A stretch of DNA of 64,000 bases from Pantoea sp. BAV 3049 (GTDB taxonomy: Bacteria; Pseudomonadota; Gammaproteobacteria; Enterobacterales; Enterobacteriaceae). Below the pieces are notes generated by a model. The model did no database searches and had not been told where the DNA came from. It saw nothing but the letters and a program-made list of their open reading frames with translations. Of this stretch, positions 15,728-26,714 are shown piece after piece; position 1 is the stretch's first letter, and each line of letters opens with the position of its first letter. The position numbers and the translations under genes are program-made. The DNA lies in NCBI RefSeq assembly GCF_009765445.1, contig NZ_WHOY01000031.1, positions 2,786,884 to 2,850,883 on the forward strand, read 5' to 3'.

Positions 15728-17497
15728 ATGGACAAATCACGGCAGCAACAGTTACTTCGCTGGTTGAAAAGCCAGAGCGGGCATGGCAAGCGCTGGTTAA
15801 GGCTTTCGCTGTATCTGGGAATTTTCAGCGCGCTGCTGATCCTGCTGCAGGCCTGGCTGCTCGCCGGGCTGCTGCAATCCCTGATTGTTGAGCAGCACTC
15901 CCGCGCGGATCTGATCCCTCACTTTATACTGCTTTTCGGCTGTTTCGCCTTGCGTGCACTGCTGGTCTGGCTACGCGAAAAGGCGGGCTTTGAGTGTGGT
16001 AAAGCCATCCGGCAGACACTGCGCAGGACGGTACTTAACCGGCTTGAAGCCCTTGGTCCGGCCTGGATTCAGGGCAAACCGGCAGGAAGCTGGGCCACGC
16101 TTCTGCTGGAGCAGATCGAAGATATGCAGGATTACTACTCCCGCTATCTGCCACAGATGCTGCTGGCGGTGATTATCCCCTGCTTTATCCTTATTGCCCT
16201 GTTCCCGGTTAACTGGGCAGCAGCGATGATTCTGCTGGCTACCGCGCCGTTAATCCCACTGTTTATGGCCCTGGTGGGTATGGGCGCAGCGGATGCCAAT
16301 CGCCGTAATTTTCTGGCTCTGGCACGACTCAGCGGGCATTTCCTCGACCGCCTGCGCGGGATGGATACGTTGCGGTTGTTTCATCGCGTGGAGGCTGAAA
16401 CCCGGGAAATACGTGAAGCCTCAATCGATTTCCGTCAGCGCACCATGGAAGTGCTGCGCCTGGCGTTCCTCTCGTCCGCCGTGCTGGAGTTTTTCGCCTC
16501 CATCTCCATTGCCGTGGTGGCCGTCTACTTCGGTTTCTCTTATCTCGGCGAATTGAACTTCGGCCACTACGGCGGCGGCATCACTTTGTTTGCCGGTTTC
16601 CTCGCGCTGATACTCGCACCGGAATTCTTCCTGCCTCTCAGGGATCTGGGCGCTTTTTATCACTCGAAAGCGCAGGCTGTGGGTGGCGCAGACTCTCTCG
16701 AAGTTTTCCTGACAGAGATGGGTGAGCTGGAAACCCGCCACGGTGAACAGACACCTGAACTGGGCCTCGGTCTGACCATCAGGGCTGCAGAGCTGATGAT
16801 CGTTTCTCCGCAGGGAGTACCGCTGGCTGGTCCGCTTGATTTCACTTTCCGGCCGGGACAGAGGATTGCGCTGGTAGGCCAGAGCGGCGCAGGAAAAACC
16901 TCCCTGCTGAATGCGCTGCTCGGCAACCTCCCCTATCAGGGGTCGCTGCAGGTGAACGGCGTGGAGCTGCGGGATATCCAGCCGGAATACTGGCAGCAGC
17001 AGCTGGCCTGGGTCGGGCAGAATCCGCACCTGCCTGCCAGCACGCTGGTCGAAAATATCGCGCTGAATGGCAACCACGATATGCAAAAACTACAGCAGGT
17101 CTGTGAGGCTGCCGGGGTCACGGAATTCCTGTCACAGTTGCCAGAGGGTCTGCAGAGCGAAACTGGCGAGATGGCAGCAAACCTGTCAGTGGGGCAGGCA
17201 CAACGCATCGCCGTTGCAAGGGCATTGTATAAACCCTGCAAGCTCCTGCTGCTGGATGAACCGGGCGCGAGTCTGGACAGCCACAGCGAGCAGCATGTCA
17301 ATCAGGCCCTGCAGTCAGCCTCTCACCAGCAGAGCACGCTGCTGATCACTCATCAGCTCGATCAGCTGGCGCACTGGGATGAAGTCTGGCTGATGCGTGA
17401 CGGTAAAATTATTCAGCAGGGTAGCCATCAGCAACTTTCGCAAAGCGCAGGTGCCTTTGCCGATCTGGCATCCCGTCGTCAGGAGACTGTGGAATGA
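15728..17497 (+). CDS. cydD: Cysteine/glutathione exporter ABC subunit CydD
   Basis: Half of the heterodimeric CydDC ABC exporter that sends reduced cysteine and glutathione to the periplasm and is needed for cytochrome bd assembly. The 589 residues contain a six-helix transmembrane domain (about 1-330) and a nucleotide-binding domain with Walker A GQSGAGKT, signature SVGQAQR and Walker B LLLLDEPGAS. The conserved GPAWIQGKPAGSWATLLLEQ segment matches E. coli CydD. The ATG at 15728 is the family start. Its TGA overlaps the ATG of cydC by four bases (17494-17497), pointing to coupled translation. Confidence 0.96.
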   Translation: MDKSRQQQLLRWLKSQSGHGKRWLRLSLYLGIFSALLILLQAWLLAGLLQSLIVEQHSRADLIPHFILLFGCFALRALLVWLREKAGFECGKAIRQTLRRTVLNRLEALGPAWIQGKPAGSWATLLLEQIEDMQDYYSRYLPQMLLAVIIPCFILIALFPVNWAAAMILLATAPLIPLFMALVGMGAADANRRNFLALARLSGHFLDRLRGMDTLRLFHRVEAETREIREASIDFRQRTMEVLRLAFLSSAVLEFFASISIAVVAVYFGFSYLGELNFGHYGGGITLFAGFLALILAPEFFLPLRDLGAFYHSKAQAVGGADSLEVFLTEMGELETRHGEQTPELGLGLTIRAAELMIVSPQGVPLAGPLDFTFRPGQRIALVGQSGAGKTSLLNALLGNLPYQGSLQVNGVELRDIQPEYWQQQLAWVGQNPHLPASTLVENIALNGNHDMQKLQQVCEAAGVTEFLSQLPEGLQSETGEMAANLSVGQAQRIAVARALYKPCKLLLLDEPGASLDSHSEQHVNQALQSASHQQSTLLITHQLDQLAHWDEVWLMRDGKIIQQGSHQQLSQSAGAFADLASRRQETVE

Positions 17498-19221
17498 AAA
17501 CTTTGCTGCCCTTCCTGGCACTCTATCGCCGCCACATATGGCGGCTGGCGCTGGGCGTGGTGCTGGCTGTCGTCACTCTGCTGGCCAGCATCGGTCTGCT
17601 GACGTTGTCAGGCTGGTTCCTCGCCGCCTCTTCGCTGGCCGGTGTGGCCGGCCTTTACAGCTTTAACTATATGCTGCCTGCTGCCGGTGTGCGGGGTGCA
17701 GCAATCACCCGCACCGCTGCGCGCTATTTCGAACGCCTGGTCAGCCATGATGGTACCTTTCGGGTTCTTGAACATCTGCGGGTCTTTACCTTCAGCAGAC
17801 TGATGCCGCTCTCTCCGGCCGGACTGACCGCCTTCCGCAAGGGTGACCTGCTGAACAGACTGGTGGCGGATGTGGATACTCTTGATCACCTGTATCTGCG
17901 CATCATTTCGCCGCTGATCGGGGCAATGGCGGTCATTCTGGCGGTCACCGTCGGTCTCAGCTGGCTGGACTGGCAGCTGGCCGTCACGCTGGGCGGCCTG
18001 CTGCTGCTGACGCTGCTACTGCTGCCACCGATTTTTTATCGCATGGGCCGCCCGGCAGGTATCGCCCTGACCCGTTTGCGCGCTCAGTACCGCAGCCAGT
18101 TGACCAGTTGGCTGCATAGCCAGGCCGAGCTGAAACTGTATGGTGCCGCGCCGCGCTTCCGTGCTGAACTGGATAAGACCGAAACGGACTGGCAGCAGGC
18201 TCAGCGCGCTCAGGCAAGCCTTGGCGGCCTTTCCCAGGCTTTGTTGTTAATGATTACCGGACTGACTGTCGTGCTGATGCTCTGGCTCAGCGCCAGTGGC
18301 GTGGGCCGGGATACACAGCCCGGCGCACTGATTGCGCTGTTTGTGTTCTGCGCCCTGGCCGCCTTCGAAGCGCTGGCACCGGTCGGAGGCGCTTTCCTGC
18401 ATCTCGGTCAGGTGATGGCCTCGGCAAAGCGGGTCAGCCAGATCGTCAGCCAGCAGCCCGCGGTGGAGTTCCCCACGTCAATGCCACCTGTCGCACAGGG
18501 AGCGAAACTTTCCCTTCGTGATGTAAACTTCACCTGGCAAGGTGGCCGAAACGTATTACAGGGGATCTCACTGGATGTCGCGCCTTGTGAGCATATCGCG
18601 CTGCTGGGGCGGACTGGCTGTGGTAAATCGACCCTGCTTCAGCTGCTGACCCGCGCCTGGGATCCTGACGCCGGAGAGATAGCACTGAACGGCCAGCCGC
18701 TGAAAAGTTGGGATGAAGCCTCGCTGCGGGCTGTCACCAGCGTGGTGACCCAGCGCGTGCATCTATTCAGCAGCACACTGCGGGAAAATCTGCGGCTGGC
18801 CTCGGCGGACAGCAGCGATGAACAAATGGCCGCAGTGCTGCGCCAGGTAGGGCTGGAAGCCTTGCTGAATAACGATCAGGGTCTGAATGCCTGGCTGGGT
18901 GAAGGTGGCCGTCAGCTCTCCGGTGGTGAATTGCGCCGTCTGGGGCTGGCTCGCGCTCTGCTCCACGGTGGCTCATTGCTGCTGCTTGATGAACCCACGG
19001 AAGGACTGGATGCGGAAACCGAGCAGCAAATCCTCCAGTTGCTGCGCCAGGTAGCACAGGATAAAACGCTGGTCATGGTGACGCACCGTCTCCAGGGGCT
19101 CAGCCATTTCGACAAAATTTGCATTATGGATAACGGCTGTATTACCGAGCAGGGAAATCACGCCGAATTAATCTCAAAACAAGGGCGTTACTGGTATTTT
19201 CACCAGCAGTTTGCGCTATAG
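17494..19221 (+). CDS. cydC: Cysteine/glutathione exporter ABC subunit CydC
   Basis: Partner of CydD. The 575 residues have a six-helix membrane domain with the family signature [13 protein letters not shown] and [11 protein letters not shown] near residues 35-65, then a nucleotide-binding domain with Walker A GRTGCGKS, signature LSGGELRR and Walker [11 protein letters not shown]. Start overlaps the cydD stop (ATGA). The gene is followed by aat after 32 bases with no terminator, so cydD-cydC-aat may be read together. Confidence 0.96.
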   Translation: MKTLLPFLALYRRHIWRLALGVVLAVVTLLASIGLLTLSGWFLAASSLAGVAGLYSFNYMLPAAGVRGAAITRTAARYFERLVSHDGTFRVLEHLRVFTFSRLMPLSPAGLTAFRKGDLLNRLVADVDTLDHLYLRIISPLIGAMAVILAVTVGLSWLDWQLAVTLGGLLLLTLLLLPPIFYRMGRPAGIALTRLRAQYRSQLTSWLHSQAELKLYGAAPRFRAELDKTETDWQQAQRAQASLGGLSQALLLMITGLTVVLMLWLSASGVGRDTQPGALIALFVFCALAAFEALAPVGGAFLHLGQVMASAKRVSQIVSQQPAVEFPTSMPPVAQGAKLSLRDVNFTWQGGRNVLQGISLDVAPCEHIALLGRTGCGKSTLLQLLTRAWDPDAGEIALNGQPLKSWDEASLRAVTSVVTQRVHLFSSTLRENLRLASADSSDEQMAAVLRQVGLEALLNNDQGLNAWLGEGGRQLSGGELRRLGLARALLHGGSLLLLDEPTEGLDAETEQQILQLLRQVAQDKTLVMVTHRLQGLSHFDKICIMDNGCITEQGNHAELISKQGRYWYFHQQFAL

Positions 19222-19253
19222 TCAAAGGCTCTCGTTTGACAGAGATTTTCACC

Positions 19254-19946
19254 ATGCGTCTGATTCAGCTTTCCAGGGAGTCACTGAACTTTCCGCCGCC
19301 GGAGATGGCGCTGCGCGAACCTAACGGCTTGCTGGCTATGGGCGGCGACCTCAGCCCGCCGCGCCTGCTCAGCGCCTACTATCGGGGGATCTTTCCGTGG
19401 TTCTCGCCAGGAGATCCGATCCTCTGGTGGTCACCCGATCCTCGTGCGGTGCTCTATCCGGAAAGATTTCATCTCAGCCGCAGTATGAAACGTTTTCATC
19501 AGCGTTCTCCCTACTCCGTCACCATGAATCAGAATTTTTATGACGTAATCGAAGGTTGTGCCAGCGATCGTCAGGAAGGAACGTGGATCACCAACGAAGT
19601 GAAGCGCGCATGGCTCAAGCTGTTTGAAGCCGGTCACGCACAATCTGTTGAGGTCTGGTTGGGTAACGAGCTGGTCGGAGGGATGTACGGGCTGGCACTG
19701 GGGCAGATCTTTTGCGGTGAGTCGATGTTCAGCCGCAGCGAAAATGCCTCTAAAACTGCCCTGCTGGTGTTCAGCCGCTATTTTCAGCAGCAGGGTGGCA
19801 GGCTAATCGACTGCCAGGTACTGAACCCGCATACCGCGTCGCTGGGTGCAGAAGAGATTGCCAGAGCGGACTATCTGCAGCAGGTGAATTCACTGGCGCA
19901 TCAATCTATGGCAGCAGAGTGCTGGCAGCAACAGACCCTTTTTTGA
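19254..19946 (+). CDS. aat: Leucyl/phenylalanyl-tRNA-protein transferase Aat
   Basis: Adds Leu or Phe from charged tRNA to proteins with N-terminal Arg or Lys, making N-end-rule substrates for ClpS-ClpAP, which are encoded just beyond infA. The ATG at 19254 gives 230 residues starting [10 protein letters not shown], as in the family; six extra in-frame codons upstream are unlikely. Conserved blocks include [36 protein letters not shown] and [20 protein letters not shown]. The C-terminus (after about residue 210) differs from E. coli but is not truncated. Confidence 0.95.
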   Translation: MRLIQLSRESLNFPPPEMALREPNGLLAMGGDLSPPRLLSAYYRGIFPWFSPGDPILWWSPDPRAVLYPERFHLSRSMKRFHQRSPYSVTMNQNFYDVIEGCASDRQEGTWITNEVKRAWLKLFEAGHAQSVEVWLGNELVGGMYGLALGQIFCGESMFSRSENASKTALLVFSRYFQQQGGRLIDCQVLNPHTASLGAEEIARADYLQQVNSLAHQSMAAECWQQQTLF

Positions 19947-20527
<581 letters not shown>

Positions 20528-20566
20528 TATCCTGCCGTGCTGCCGCTGAAAAGCCCGCAGCACCCT

Positions 20567-20605
20567 AAAAAAAAGGCCGCACACCGTGCGGCCTTTTGCT
20601 TTTTC
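20567..20605. terminator. Bidirectional terminator between infA and clpA
   Basis: GGCCGCAC (20575-20582) pairs with GTGCGGCC (20586-20593) around ACC. Eight A precede it and TTTTGCTTTTT follows, so both the infA and clpA transcripts end with a U-run. Confidence 0.9.
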
Positions 20606-20615
20606 AGGATCCTGA

Positions 20616-22892
20616 TCAGTGGACCGTGCCTTCCGTTTTACGCTTCTCGGCGCTGAGGAAGTGGTAGGTCAGCTCGTTTTTCTCTTTATCGAGAGCCACA
20701 GAGACCGATCCACCATCCACCAGTGAACCGAACAGCAGTTCGTTTGCCAGCGGTTTTTTCAGGCTTTCCTGTACGGTACGCGCCATCGGACGGGCACCCA
20801 TCGCCTTGTCGTAGCCTTTCTCAGCCAGCCAGTCACGAGCGTCATCACTGACTTCCAACGACACGCCTTTCGCATCCAGCTGCGCCTGCAGTTCGACAAT
20901 AAACTTGTCCACCACCTGATGGATCACCTCGGTATCGAGATGTTTAAACCAGATAATGTTGTCAAGACGGTTGCGGAACTCCGGCGTAAAGATCTTTTTG
21001 ATCTCTTCCATGGCATCGGTGCTGTTATCCTGCTGGATCAGGCCGATAGATTTACGCTCAGTTTCACGCACGCCAGCGTTGGTCGTCATCACCACCACCA
21101 CGTTACGGAAATCGGCTTTACGACCATTGTTATCGGTCAACATGCCGTTATCCATTACCTGCAGCAGAAGGTTGAATACGTCCGGATGCGCTTTTTCGAT
21201 CTCATCAAGCAGCACCACAGAATGCGGGTGTTTGATCACCGCATCAGTCAGCAGCCCGCCCTGATCGAAGCCAACATAACCCGGAGGCGCACCAATCAGA
21301 CGACTGACGGTATGTCGCTCCATGTACTCTGACATGTCGAAACGCAGCAGCTCGATACCCAGCGCTTTCGCCAGCTGTACGGTCACCTCGGTTTTACCCA
21401 CGCCGGTCGGACCAGCGAACAGGAAGGAACCGACAGGTTTACGATCCTGACCCAGACCGGCGCGGCTCATTTTGATCGCTTCGGTTAAGGCCTCAATCGC
21501 ATCATCCTGGCCGAATACCAACATTTTCAGGCGATCGCTTAAGGTCTTCAGCGTGTCGCGGTCGGTGGCAGAAACGCTTTTCTCCGGAATACGCGCAATG
21601 CGGGCAACCACGGATTCAATATCTGCTACGTTCACCGTTTTCTTACGCTTGCTGACCGGCATCAGGCGTGCGCGAGCACCCGCCTCATCAATCACGTCAA
21701 TCGCCTTATCCGGCAGATGACGATCGTTGATGTATTTCACTGCCAGCTCCACGGCTGCACGAACCGCTTTGGCGGTGTAACGTACGTCGTGGTGCGCTTC
21801 GTACTTCGGCTTCAGGCCATTGAGGATCTGCACCGTTTCGTCAACAGAAGGTTCGGTAATGTCGATTTTCTGGAAACGACGGGCCAGCGCACGATCTTTT
21901 TCAAAGATGTTGCTGAACTCCTGATAGGTGGTGGATCCCATCACACGGATTTTCCCGCTGGAGAGCAGCGGCTTAATCAGGTTTGCAGCATCCACCTGGC
22001 CACCGGAGGCGGCACCAGCACCGATAATGGTGTGGATCTCATCAATAAACAGAATGCTGCTGTTATCCTGCTCCAGCTGCTTGAGCAACGCCTTAAAACG
22101 TTTTTCGAAATCGCCGCGGTATTTGGTTCCGGCCAGCAGCGAGCCGATGTCCAGCGAGTAAATCGTGGCATCTTTCATCACTTCCGGCACGTCGCCCTGC
22201 ACGATACGCCAGGCCAGACCTTCCGCAATGGCGGTTTTACCCACGCCTGACTCACCCACCAGCAGCGGGTTATTCTTACGGCGGCGGCAAAGCACCTGAA
22301 TGGTCCGTTCCAGCTCTTTATCGCGCCCGATCAGGGGATCAATGCCGCCCACACGAGCAAGCTGATTAAGATTGGTGGTGAAGTTTTCCATACGTTCCTC
22401 CCCGCCTGCTTGCTCTTCGTTTACCGGGTTTTCAGCCCCTGAAGCCGGGCCGGGTTCATCTTTGCGCGTGCCGTGGGAGATGAAATTCACCACGTCAAGA
22501 CGGCTGACTTCATGCTTACGCAGCAGATATGCAGCCTGTGACTCCTGCTCACTGAAAATAGCGACCAGCACATTGGCGCCTGCCACTTCGCTGCGGCCGG
22601 ATGACTGCACGTGGAAAACCGCACGTTGCAGAACACGTTGGAAACTGAGCGTCGGCTGAGTGTCGCGCTCTTCTTCGCTGACCGGCAAGACCGGGGTGGT
22701 TTGTTCGATGAAGGCTTCGAGCTCCTGCCGGAGAGCCACGATATCCACCGTACAGGCTTCCAGTGCCTCTCTGGCCGACGGATTACTGAGCAGTGCCAGT
22801 AACAGATGCTCGACGGTCATAAATTCATGACGGTGCTCGCGCGCTCTGGCGAAAGCCATGTTTAAACTGAGTTCCAGTTCTTGATTGAGCAT
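20616..22892 (-). CDS. clpA: ATP-dependent Clp protease ATPase subunit ClpA
   Basis: Hexameric AAA+ unfoldase that feeds substrates to ClpP. 758 residues from the ATG at 22892 ([14 protein letters not shown]), the E. coli length; the five codons before it begin with TTG and include the GGGGGAGG ribosome site. Order: N-domain binding ClpS (1-140), first AAA+ module with GESGVGKT near 214, second module with GPTGVGKT near 496 and the ClpP-docking IGL loop (SIGLIQQD) near 617. It lies 28 bases downstream of clpS, the usual operon pairing. Confidence 0.97.
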   Translation of the reverse strand: MLNQELELSLNMAFARAREHRHEFMTVEHLLLALLSNPSAREALEACTVDIVALRQELEAFIEQTTPVLPVSEEERDTQPTLSFQRVLQRAVFHVQSSGRSEVAGANVLVAIFSEQESQAAYLLRKHEVSRLDVVNFISHGTRKDEPGPASGAENPVNEEQAGGEERMENFTTNLNQLARVGGIDPLIGRDKELERTIQVLCRRRKNNPLLVGESGVGKTAIAEGLAWRIVQGDVPEVMKDATIYSLDIGSLLAGTKYRGDFEKRFKALLKQLEQDNSSILFIDEIHTIIGAGAASGGQVDAANLIKPLLSSGKIRVMGSTTYQEFSNIFEKDRALARRFQKIDITEPSVDETVQILNGLKPKYEAHHDVRYTAKAVRAAVELAVKYINDRHLPDKAIDVIDEAGARARLMPVSKRKKTVNVADIESVVARIARIPEKSVSATDRDTLKTLSDRLKMLVFGQDDAIEALTEAIKMSRAGLGQDRKPVGSFLFAGPTGVGKTEVTVQLAKALGIELLRFDMSEYMERHTVSRLIGAPPGYVGFDQGGLLTDAVIKHPHSVVLLDEIEKAHPDVFNLLLQVMDNGMLTDNNGRKADFRNVVVVMTTNAGVRETERKSIGLIQQDNSTDAMEEIKKIFTPEFRNRLDNIIWFKHLDTEVIHQVVDKFIVELQAQLDAKGVSLEVSDDARDWLAEKGYDKAMGARPMARTVQESLKKPLANELLFGSLVDGGSVSVALDKEKNELTYHFLSAEKRKTEGTVH

Positions 22893-22920
22893 AGGCACCT
22901 CCCCCAATAGATCGCCTTAT

Positions 22921-23241
22921 TCAGGCTTTTTCCAGCGTACACAGCAACGGATGCTCGTTCTCCCTGGCGTATTTATTTACGTGAGCGACTTTGGTCTCTG
23001 CCACTTCGGCAGTGAAAACACCGCAAATCGCCTTTCCCTGGTAGTGGACCGCAAGCATCAGTTGCGTTGCACGTTCAACATCATAAGAAAAGAACTTTTG
23101 CAGTACGTCAATAACAAATTCCATAGGTGTATAATCGTCATTGTTAAGAATAACTTTATACATCGAAGGTGGCTTGAGTCCTTCACGGAGTTTGTCATCT
23201 GCAAGATGTTCAAAGTTAAGCCAATCGTTAGTGTTTCCCAT
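22921..23241 (-). CDS. clpS: Clp protease adaptor ClpS
   Basis: N-recognin that delivers N-end-rule substrates to ClpAP. The ATG at 23241 gives 106 residues starting [10 protein letters not shown]; the track upstream is unrelated. The core [20 protein letters not shown] is conserved, including the Asn-Asp-Asp pocket for the substrate N-terminus, and the C-terminus [13 protein letters not shown] matches E. coli. It is transcribed divergently from cspD and directly before clpA. Confidence 0.97.
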   Translation of the reverse strand: MGNTNDWLNFEHLADDKLREGLKPPSMYKVILNNDDYTPMEFVIDVLQKFFSYDVERATQLMLAVHYQGKAICGVFTAEVAETKVAHVNKYARENEHPLLCTLEKA

Positions 23242-23546
23242 ACGTACCCAATGTGAAAACGTTGCTCGCTTACGCCAGACTAACACTCTTAAGGGTAAGT
23301 TTAACACGCCCAAAATGCTGGCCCGCGCCGATGAATTTTTGCTGCAAACTGCCGCTACGCGACCTTCATCACAAAATTTGCAATAGCGTTAACTGCTTCA
23401 AATTTTGACGATTTCGTCCCGCTCTCAATGCCCCAATTGCTTGACGCTCTATGCTATTTCTCTACAGTACAGGCATAAGCTGAATGCGTTTTGACCAGCT
23501 TAGAGTCACCTCACCCATTTGAATGTCTTGCGAGGGATGTAGAAGC
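23242..23546. promoter_or_regulatory. cspD: clpS-cspD divergent promoter region
   Basis: This 305-bp gap contains no gene. For cspD, TTGACG (23441-23446) and TACAGT (23463-23468) are 16 bp apart and form a plausible sigma-70 promoter, with a predicted leader of about 70 bases. For clpS I see no box I would defend. The region is AT-rich near 23380-23410. Confidence 0.45.
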
Positions 23547-23774
23547 ATGGAGACGGGTACTGTTAAATGGTTCAATAATGCCAAGGGCTTCGGCTTTATC
23601 TGTCCGGTCGGTGGCGGCGATGATATCTTCGCCCACTACTCAACCATCCAGATGGATGGCTACAGAACGCTGAAAGCCGGGCAGCAAGTCCAGTTTGATG
23701 TGCATCAGGGGCCGAAAGGCAATCATGCCAGCCTTATCGTTCCTGTGGAAACGGCGATGGCAGTCAGTGCCTGA
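23547..23774 (+). CDS. cspD: Cold-shock-like protein CspD
   Basis: Single-stranded nucleic-acid-binding protein that inhibits replication in stationary phase; not cold-induced in E. coli. 75 residues with the cold-shock domain motifs KGFGFICP (RNP1) and DIFAHYS (RNP2). The ATG at 23547 follows GAGGGA; an in-frame upstream start at 23523 gives an eight-residue addition without similarity. The DIFAHYSTIQMDGYRTLKAG segment identifies CspD among the paralogues. Divergent from clpS as in E. coli. Confidence 0.96.
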   Translation: METGTVKWFNNAKGFGFICPVGGGDDIFAHYSTIQMDGYRTLKAGQQVQFDVHQGPKGNHASLIVPVETAMAVSA

Positions 23775-23808
23775 CCTTTCCTTCACTCATTCTGACCAAC
23801 CCTTGTGT

Positions 23809-23838
23809 AAAATGCCAGCCACACCAGCTGGCATTTTT
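23809..23838. terminator. Terminator between cspD and ybjD
   Basis: AAAATGCCAGC (23809-23819) pairs with GCTGGCATTTT (23827-23837), then further T. It serves cspD and has a shorter U-run for the convergent ybjD. Confidence 0.85.
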
Positions 23839-23908
23839 ATCATCTCTTTTCACCAACATTAGTAAGATTGGGCTTCGCTGTCATTTTTCAAGCCCGCTCA
23901 ATTTGAAA

Positions 23909-25576
23909 TTAATCCGCCCTTCTGCGTGCCAGCCACTGCACCGTATCAAACATTGTGCGCAGCAACGGGGGAATGGACCCCACACCCCGCTCTGCGGCTT
24001 CCGCCGCAACCGCAATGGCCAGTTCCGGTTTCGAAGAGTGCTGAATGGCTCTGGTAATAATCCGTCTTGCGTTCATCGGCGCATCCGGCGGCAGCCGTGC
24101 TGAACGATGATAAACGTCTGAAAATCCCTGCCTGTACAGGAAATGCTCCATATCCAGTGCGGGTAACTGGGTCAGGTGATGCTGTTCATGCTGCTGATGA
24201 TCTTTCAGCTGGCTGCGGGTGGTGGCGGAGTACTTATTCCCCGCATCATCGCCGTCGGTCAGCACATGCCATTCTATCCCCATCCGCTGGGCAAATTTCA
24301 GTAAAGGCCGCAGGCCAGACTGGGCAAATTCAATCACCTTGATGCCCTCTGCGGCAAAGTGAAACCCGCACTGCCGGGCCAGCTCGTTCATCACCCAGAC
24401 CTCGGTTTCACCTTCCACCAGCAGCCAGCAACGGGCAAATAATGATGAAGGCCGGTTAAAACGGATATGGAAAGCAATACGTCGACTGTCTTCGGCATTC
24501 ATTCCCGTGGGACCGAGCCGCCATGCCGCCACCCGATCCGCTTCACGCACCAGACGGCAGACGTCCTCAACCGGGACCTGTGACAGCAGCTCACTGGAGT
24601 TGGTGGTAGTGATCTTTTGCAGCGGGAGCAGGCTGAGCAGCCCCCAGGCTACCGCCAGCATAATTGGGTGCAGCCGGGTTTCCGGATCCTCAATCAACAA
24701 TAGCGGGCGCGAAAGAGGGTCTAACTGACAGGTACCCTGTGCCTGAACCAGCAGGGCAAACATCCGCAGCAGGATCAACTGGCGGCTGCGGTTATCATCT
24801 CCGGCAATCAGGCGATTCAGGCTATCGAGTGCCCGCCAGCCCTGCCGATCCTGCCGGTGTGCTGGAGGAGTGCGACGCTGCGGCGTTGAAAGCTCAGCCG
24901 GCTGTACGGCGAAATAGTGCTCCAGCAGTTGCTGCATGGTCAGCAATCCCTGACGGATAGCCTCATCGGTCAGGTTTTGCGGGCTGGAGGCCAGCTCACG
25001 GGTCAGCGTATCAACCTGGGTGACCAGTGGGGCAATATTTTGTTTATTTGCTTCGGAGGAGGCTTCGAGCCTGAGGCGGCGATTAAAACGCGCATCTCGC
25101 AGCCGCAGCACCGGATGCAATTTAATCAATTCCCGGGTCAGACTTTCGGTGTTAATTTCGCTGATTATCTCACCTGAGGCAGTCAGAAACTGCCGGCGTG
25201 TTTTGACTTTTTCGCCGTCCAGAATTTCACCTTCAGCACGGAAAGTAAGCTGTTTATATCCCGTTGAGCCATCTTGCCAAACCGATCTCAAAGCCTTCAG
25301 ACGGGATGTCTCTGCTTCACCCTCTTCACTTTCACGAAAGGTAAACTGAATATGCAGCTGGCGCAGCCGTTCCCCCTGTGAGCCAGGCGGAAAATGGAAA
25401 TCGTGCAGCGCAAAAGAGTAGAGTTCGCCCTGTGGAGCCAGCAGCAATGTCAGGGCATCCAGCAGGCTGGATTTGCCCCAGGCATTCTCGCCTATCAGCA
25501 CGTTGCCCTGCTCCAGCGGCAGAGAAAGTCTGGGCATTCCGCGGAAGCCGGCAATGGAAATGTGTTCAATGAGCAT
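23909..25576 (-). CDS. ybjD: OLD-family ATP-dependent endonuclease-like protein YbjD
   Basis: Overcoming-lysogenization-defect (OLD) family protein: an N-terminal ABC-type ATPase with Walker A GENAWGKSS (residues 28-36) and Walker B-type LLLIEDPETRLHP near 290, followed by a Toprim domain with LLVEGETEVW near 385 and LTDGDDAG near 430. 555 residues against 552 in E. coli YbjD. The cellular role is unsettled; OLD proteins include phage-exclusion nucleases, so a defence or repair role is possible but not shown. No reverse partner such as a UvrD-like helicase lies beside it, so it is a class 1 (stand-alone) OLD. Divergent from lysO. Confidence 0.93.
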   Translation of the reverse strand: MLIEHISIAGFRGMPRLSLPLEQGNVLIGENAWGKSSLLDALTLLLAPQGELYSFALHDFHFPPGSQGERLRQLHIQFTFRESEEGEAETSRLKALRSVWQDGSTGYKQLTFRAEGEILDGEKVKTRRQFLTASGEIISEINTESLTRELIKLHPVLRLRDARFNRRLRLEASSEANKQNIAPLVTQVDTLTRELASSPQNLTDEAIRQGLLTMQQLLEHYFAVQPAELSTPQRRTPPAHRQDRQGWRALDSLNRLIAGDDNRSRQLILLRMFALLVQAQGTCQLDPLSRPLLLIEDPETRLHPIMLAVAWGLLSLLPLQKITTTNSSELLSQVPVEDVCRLVREADRVAAWRLGPTGMNAEDSRRIAFHIRFNRPSSLFARCWLLVEGETEVWVMNELARQCGFHFAAEGIKVIEFAQSGLRPLLKFAQRMGIEWHVLTDGDDAGNKYSATTRSQLKDHQQHEQHHLTQLPALDMEHFLYRQGFSDVYHRSARLPPDAPMNARRIITRAIQHSSKPELAIAVAAEAAERGVGSIPPLLRTMFDTVQWLARRRAD

Positions 25577-25712
25577 CAGGTTTTCCCTGTGTTTTTACAG
25601 AGAATGGTCGTCCTTTCTCAATGGGTCAAGTTACCGGCCTGAACAGAGCTTTACTCAGATTGAAAATTTCGTCAGGATAGCGCCAAAATGACTTCCACGG
25701 ACGAACTGCATC

Positions 25713-26612
25713 ATGTACTCAGGACTTCTGATCATCCTTGTGCCGCTTATTGTCGGTTATCTTCTGCCCGCTAAGCGCGTTTCTCTGCAAAAACTGGTCA
25801 ATAAGCTGCTGAGCTGGATGGTGTATGTGATCCTGTTTTTTATGGGGATCAGCCTGGCCTTCCTTGATAACCTGGCGACCAATCTGCTGGCCATTTTCCA
25901 CTACTGCCTGATCAGCGCCGCCTGCATCCTTATCTGCAACATGCTGGCACTGCGCCTGCTCGAAGCCAGGTTTCCCTGGCAGCATAATCATCACAAGGAA
26001 GCGCTACCCTCCCGGCTGCATATGGCGCTGGAGTCCCTGAAGCTCTGCGGCGTGGTGGTCGGCGGCTTTGTGATTGGCCTCTGCCACTGGCCACCGCTGA
26101 AGTTTGCCTCGGAAGCCAGCGAATATGCGCTGTTGTTTCTGCTGTTCCTGGTTGGTCTGCAGCTGCGCGGAAACGGCATGACGCTGCGGCAAATCATCCT
26201 GAATCGCCGCGGCCTGATGGTGGCCCTGGTGGTTTTTGTCAGCGCAATGATCGGTGGAGTGATAGCCGCATTTGCACTGGGCCTGCCGTTAAAAACCGGG
26301 CTGGCAATGGCCTCGGGCTTTGGCTGGTACTCCCTCTCCGGGATACTGATGACCGAATCCTTCGGGCCCGTGATCGGCAGTGCGGCCTTCTTCAACGATC
26401 TGCTGCGTGAACTGCTGGCGATTATGCTGATCCCGGCGCTGATCGCCCATCACCGCTCCAGCGCACTGGGACTGTGCGGCGCAACCTCCATGGACTTTAC
26501 TCTGCCGGTCCTGCAGCGCAGCGGCGGGATGGAGATTGTGCCTGCAGCTATCGTACACGGCTTTATTCTCAGCCTGGCGGCACCCATTCTGATTGCCCTG
26601 TTCTCTTCCTGA
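25713..26612 (+). CDS. lysO: L-lysine exporter LysO
   Basis: Inner-membrane exporter of lysine and toxic analogues such as thialysine (formerly YbjE, DUF340). 299 residues, the E. coli length, with about eight hydrophobic segments and conserved SWMVYVILFFMGISLAFLDN, ASGFGWYSLSGIL and FGPVIGSAAFFNDL. The ATG at 25713 begins MYSGLLIILVP. In E. coli the gene is lysine-responsive through ArgP; the 136-bp gap to divergent ybjD would hold that control but I cannot identify the site. Confidence 0.94.
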   Translation: MYSGLLIILVPLIVGYLLPAKRVSLQKLVNKLLSWMVYVILFFMGISLAFLDNLATNLLAIFHYCLISAACILICNMLALRLLEARFPWQHNHHKEALPSRLHMALESLKLCGVVVGGFVIGLCHWPPLKFASEASEYALLFLLFLVGLQLRGNGMTLRQIILNRRGLMVALVVFVSAMIGGVIAAFALGLPLKTGLAMASGFGWYSLSGILMTESFGPVIGSAAFFNDLLRELLAIMLIPALIAHHRSSALGLCGATSMDFTLPVLQRSGGMEIVPAAIVHGFILSLAAPILIALFSS

Positions 26613-26678
26613 TCGCTGTTTTTGAGCCTGATCAACTAAGCGGGTGTTTTTTGCGGCACCCGAAACAGCATAGGTATA

Positions 26679-26701
26679 AAGTTGCATTTTAAATACAACT
26701 T
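26679..26701. promoter_or_regulatory. NsrR operator before hcp
   Basis: Two 11-bp arms, AAGTTGCATTT and AAATACAACTT, flank one T. The arms are inverted repeats with a single mismatch and follow the known NsrR 11-1-11 consensus (AAGATGYATTT type). TATAAA boxes occur at 26675-26680 and 26701-26706, so a bound repressor would block the promoter. The operator ends 13 bases before the hcp ATG. Confidence 0.8.
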
Positions 26702-26714
26702 ATAAAGGTTCAGC

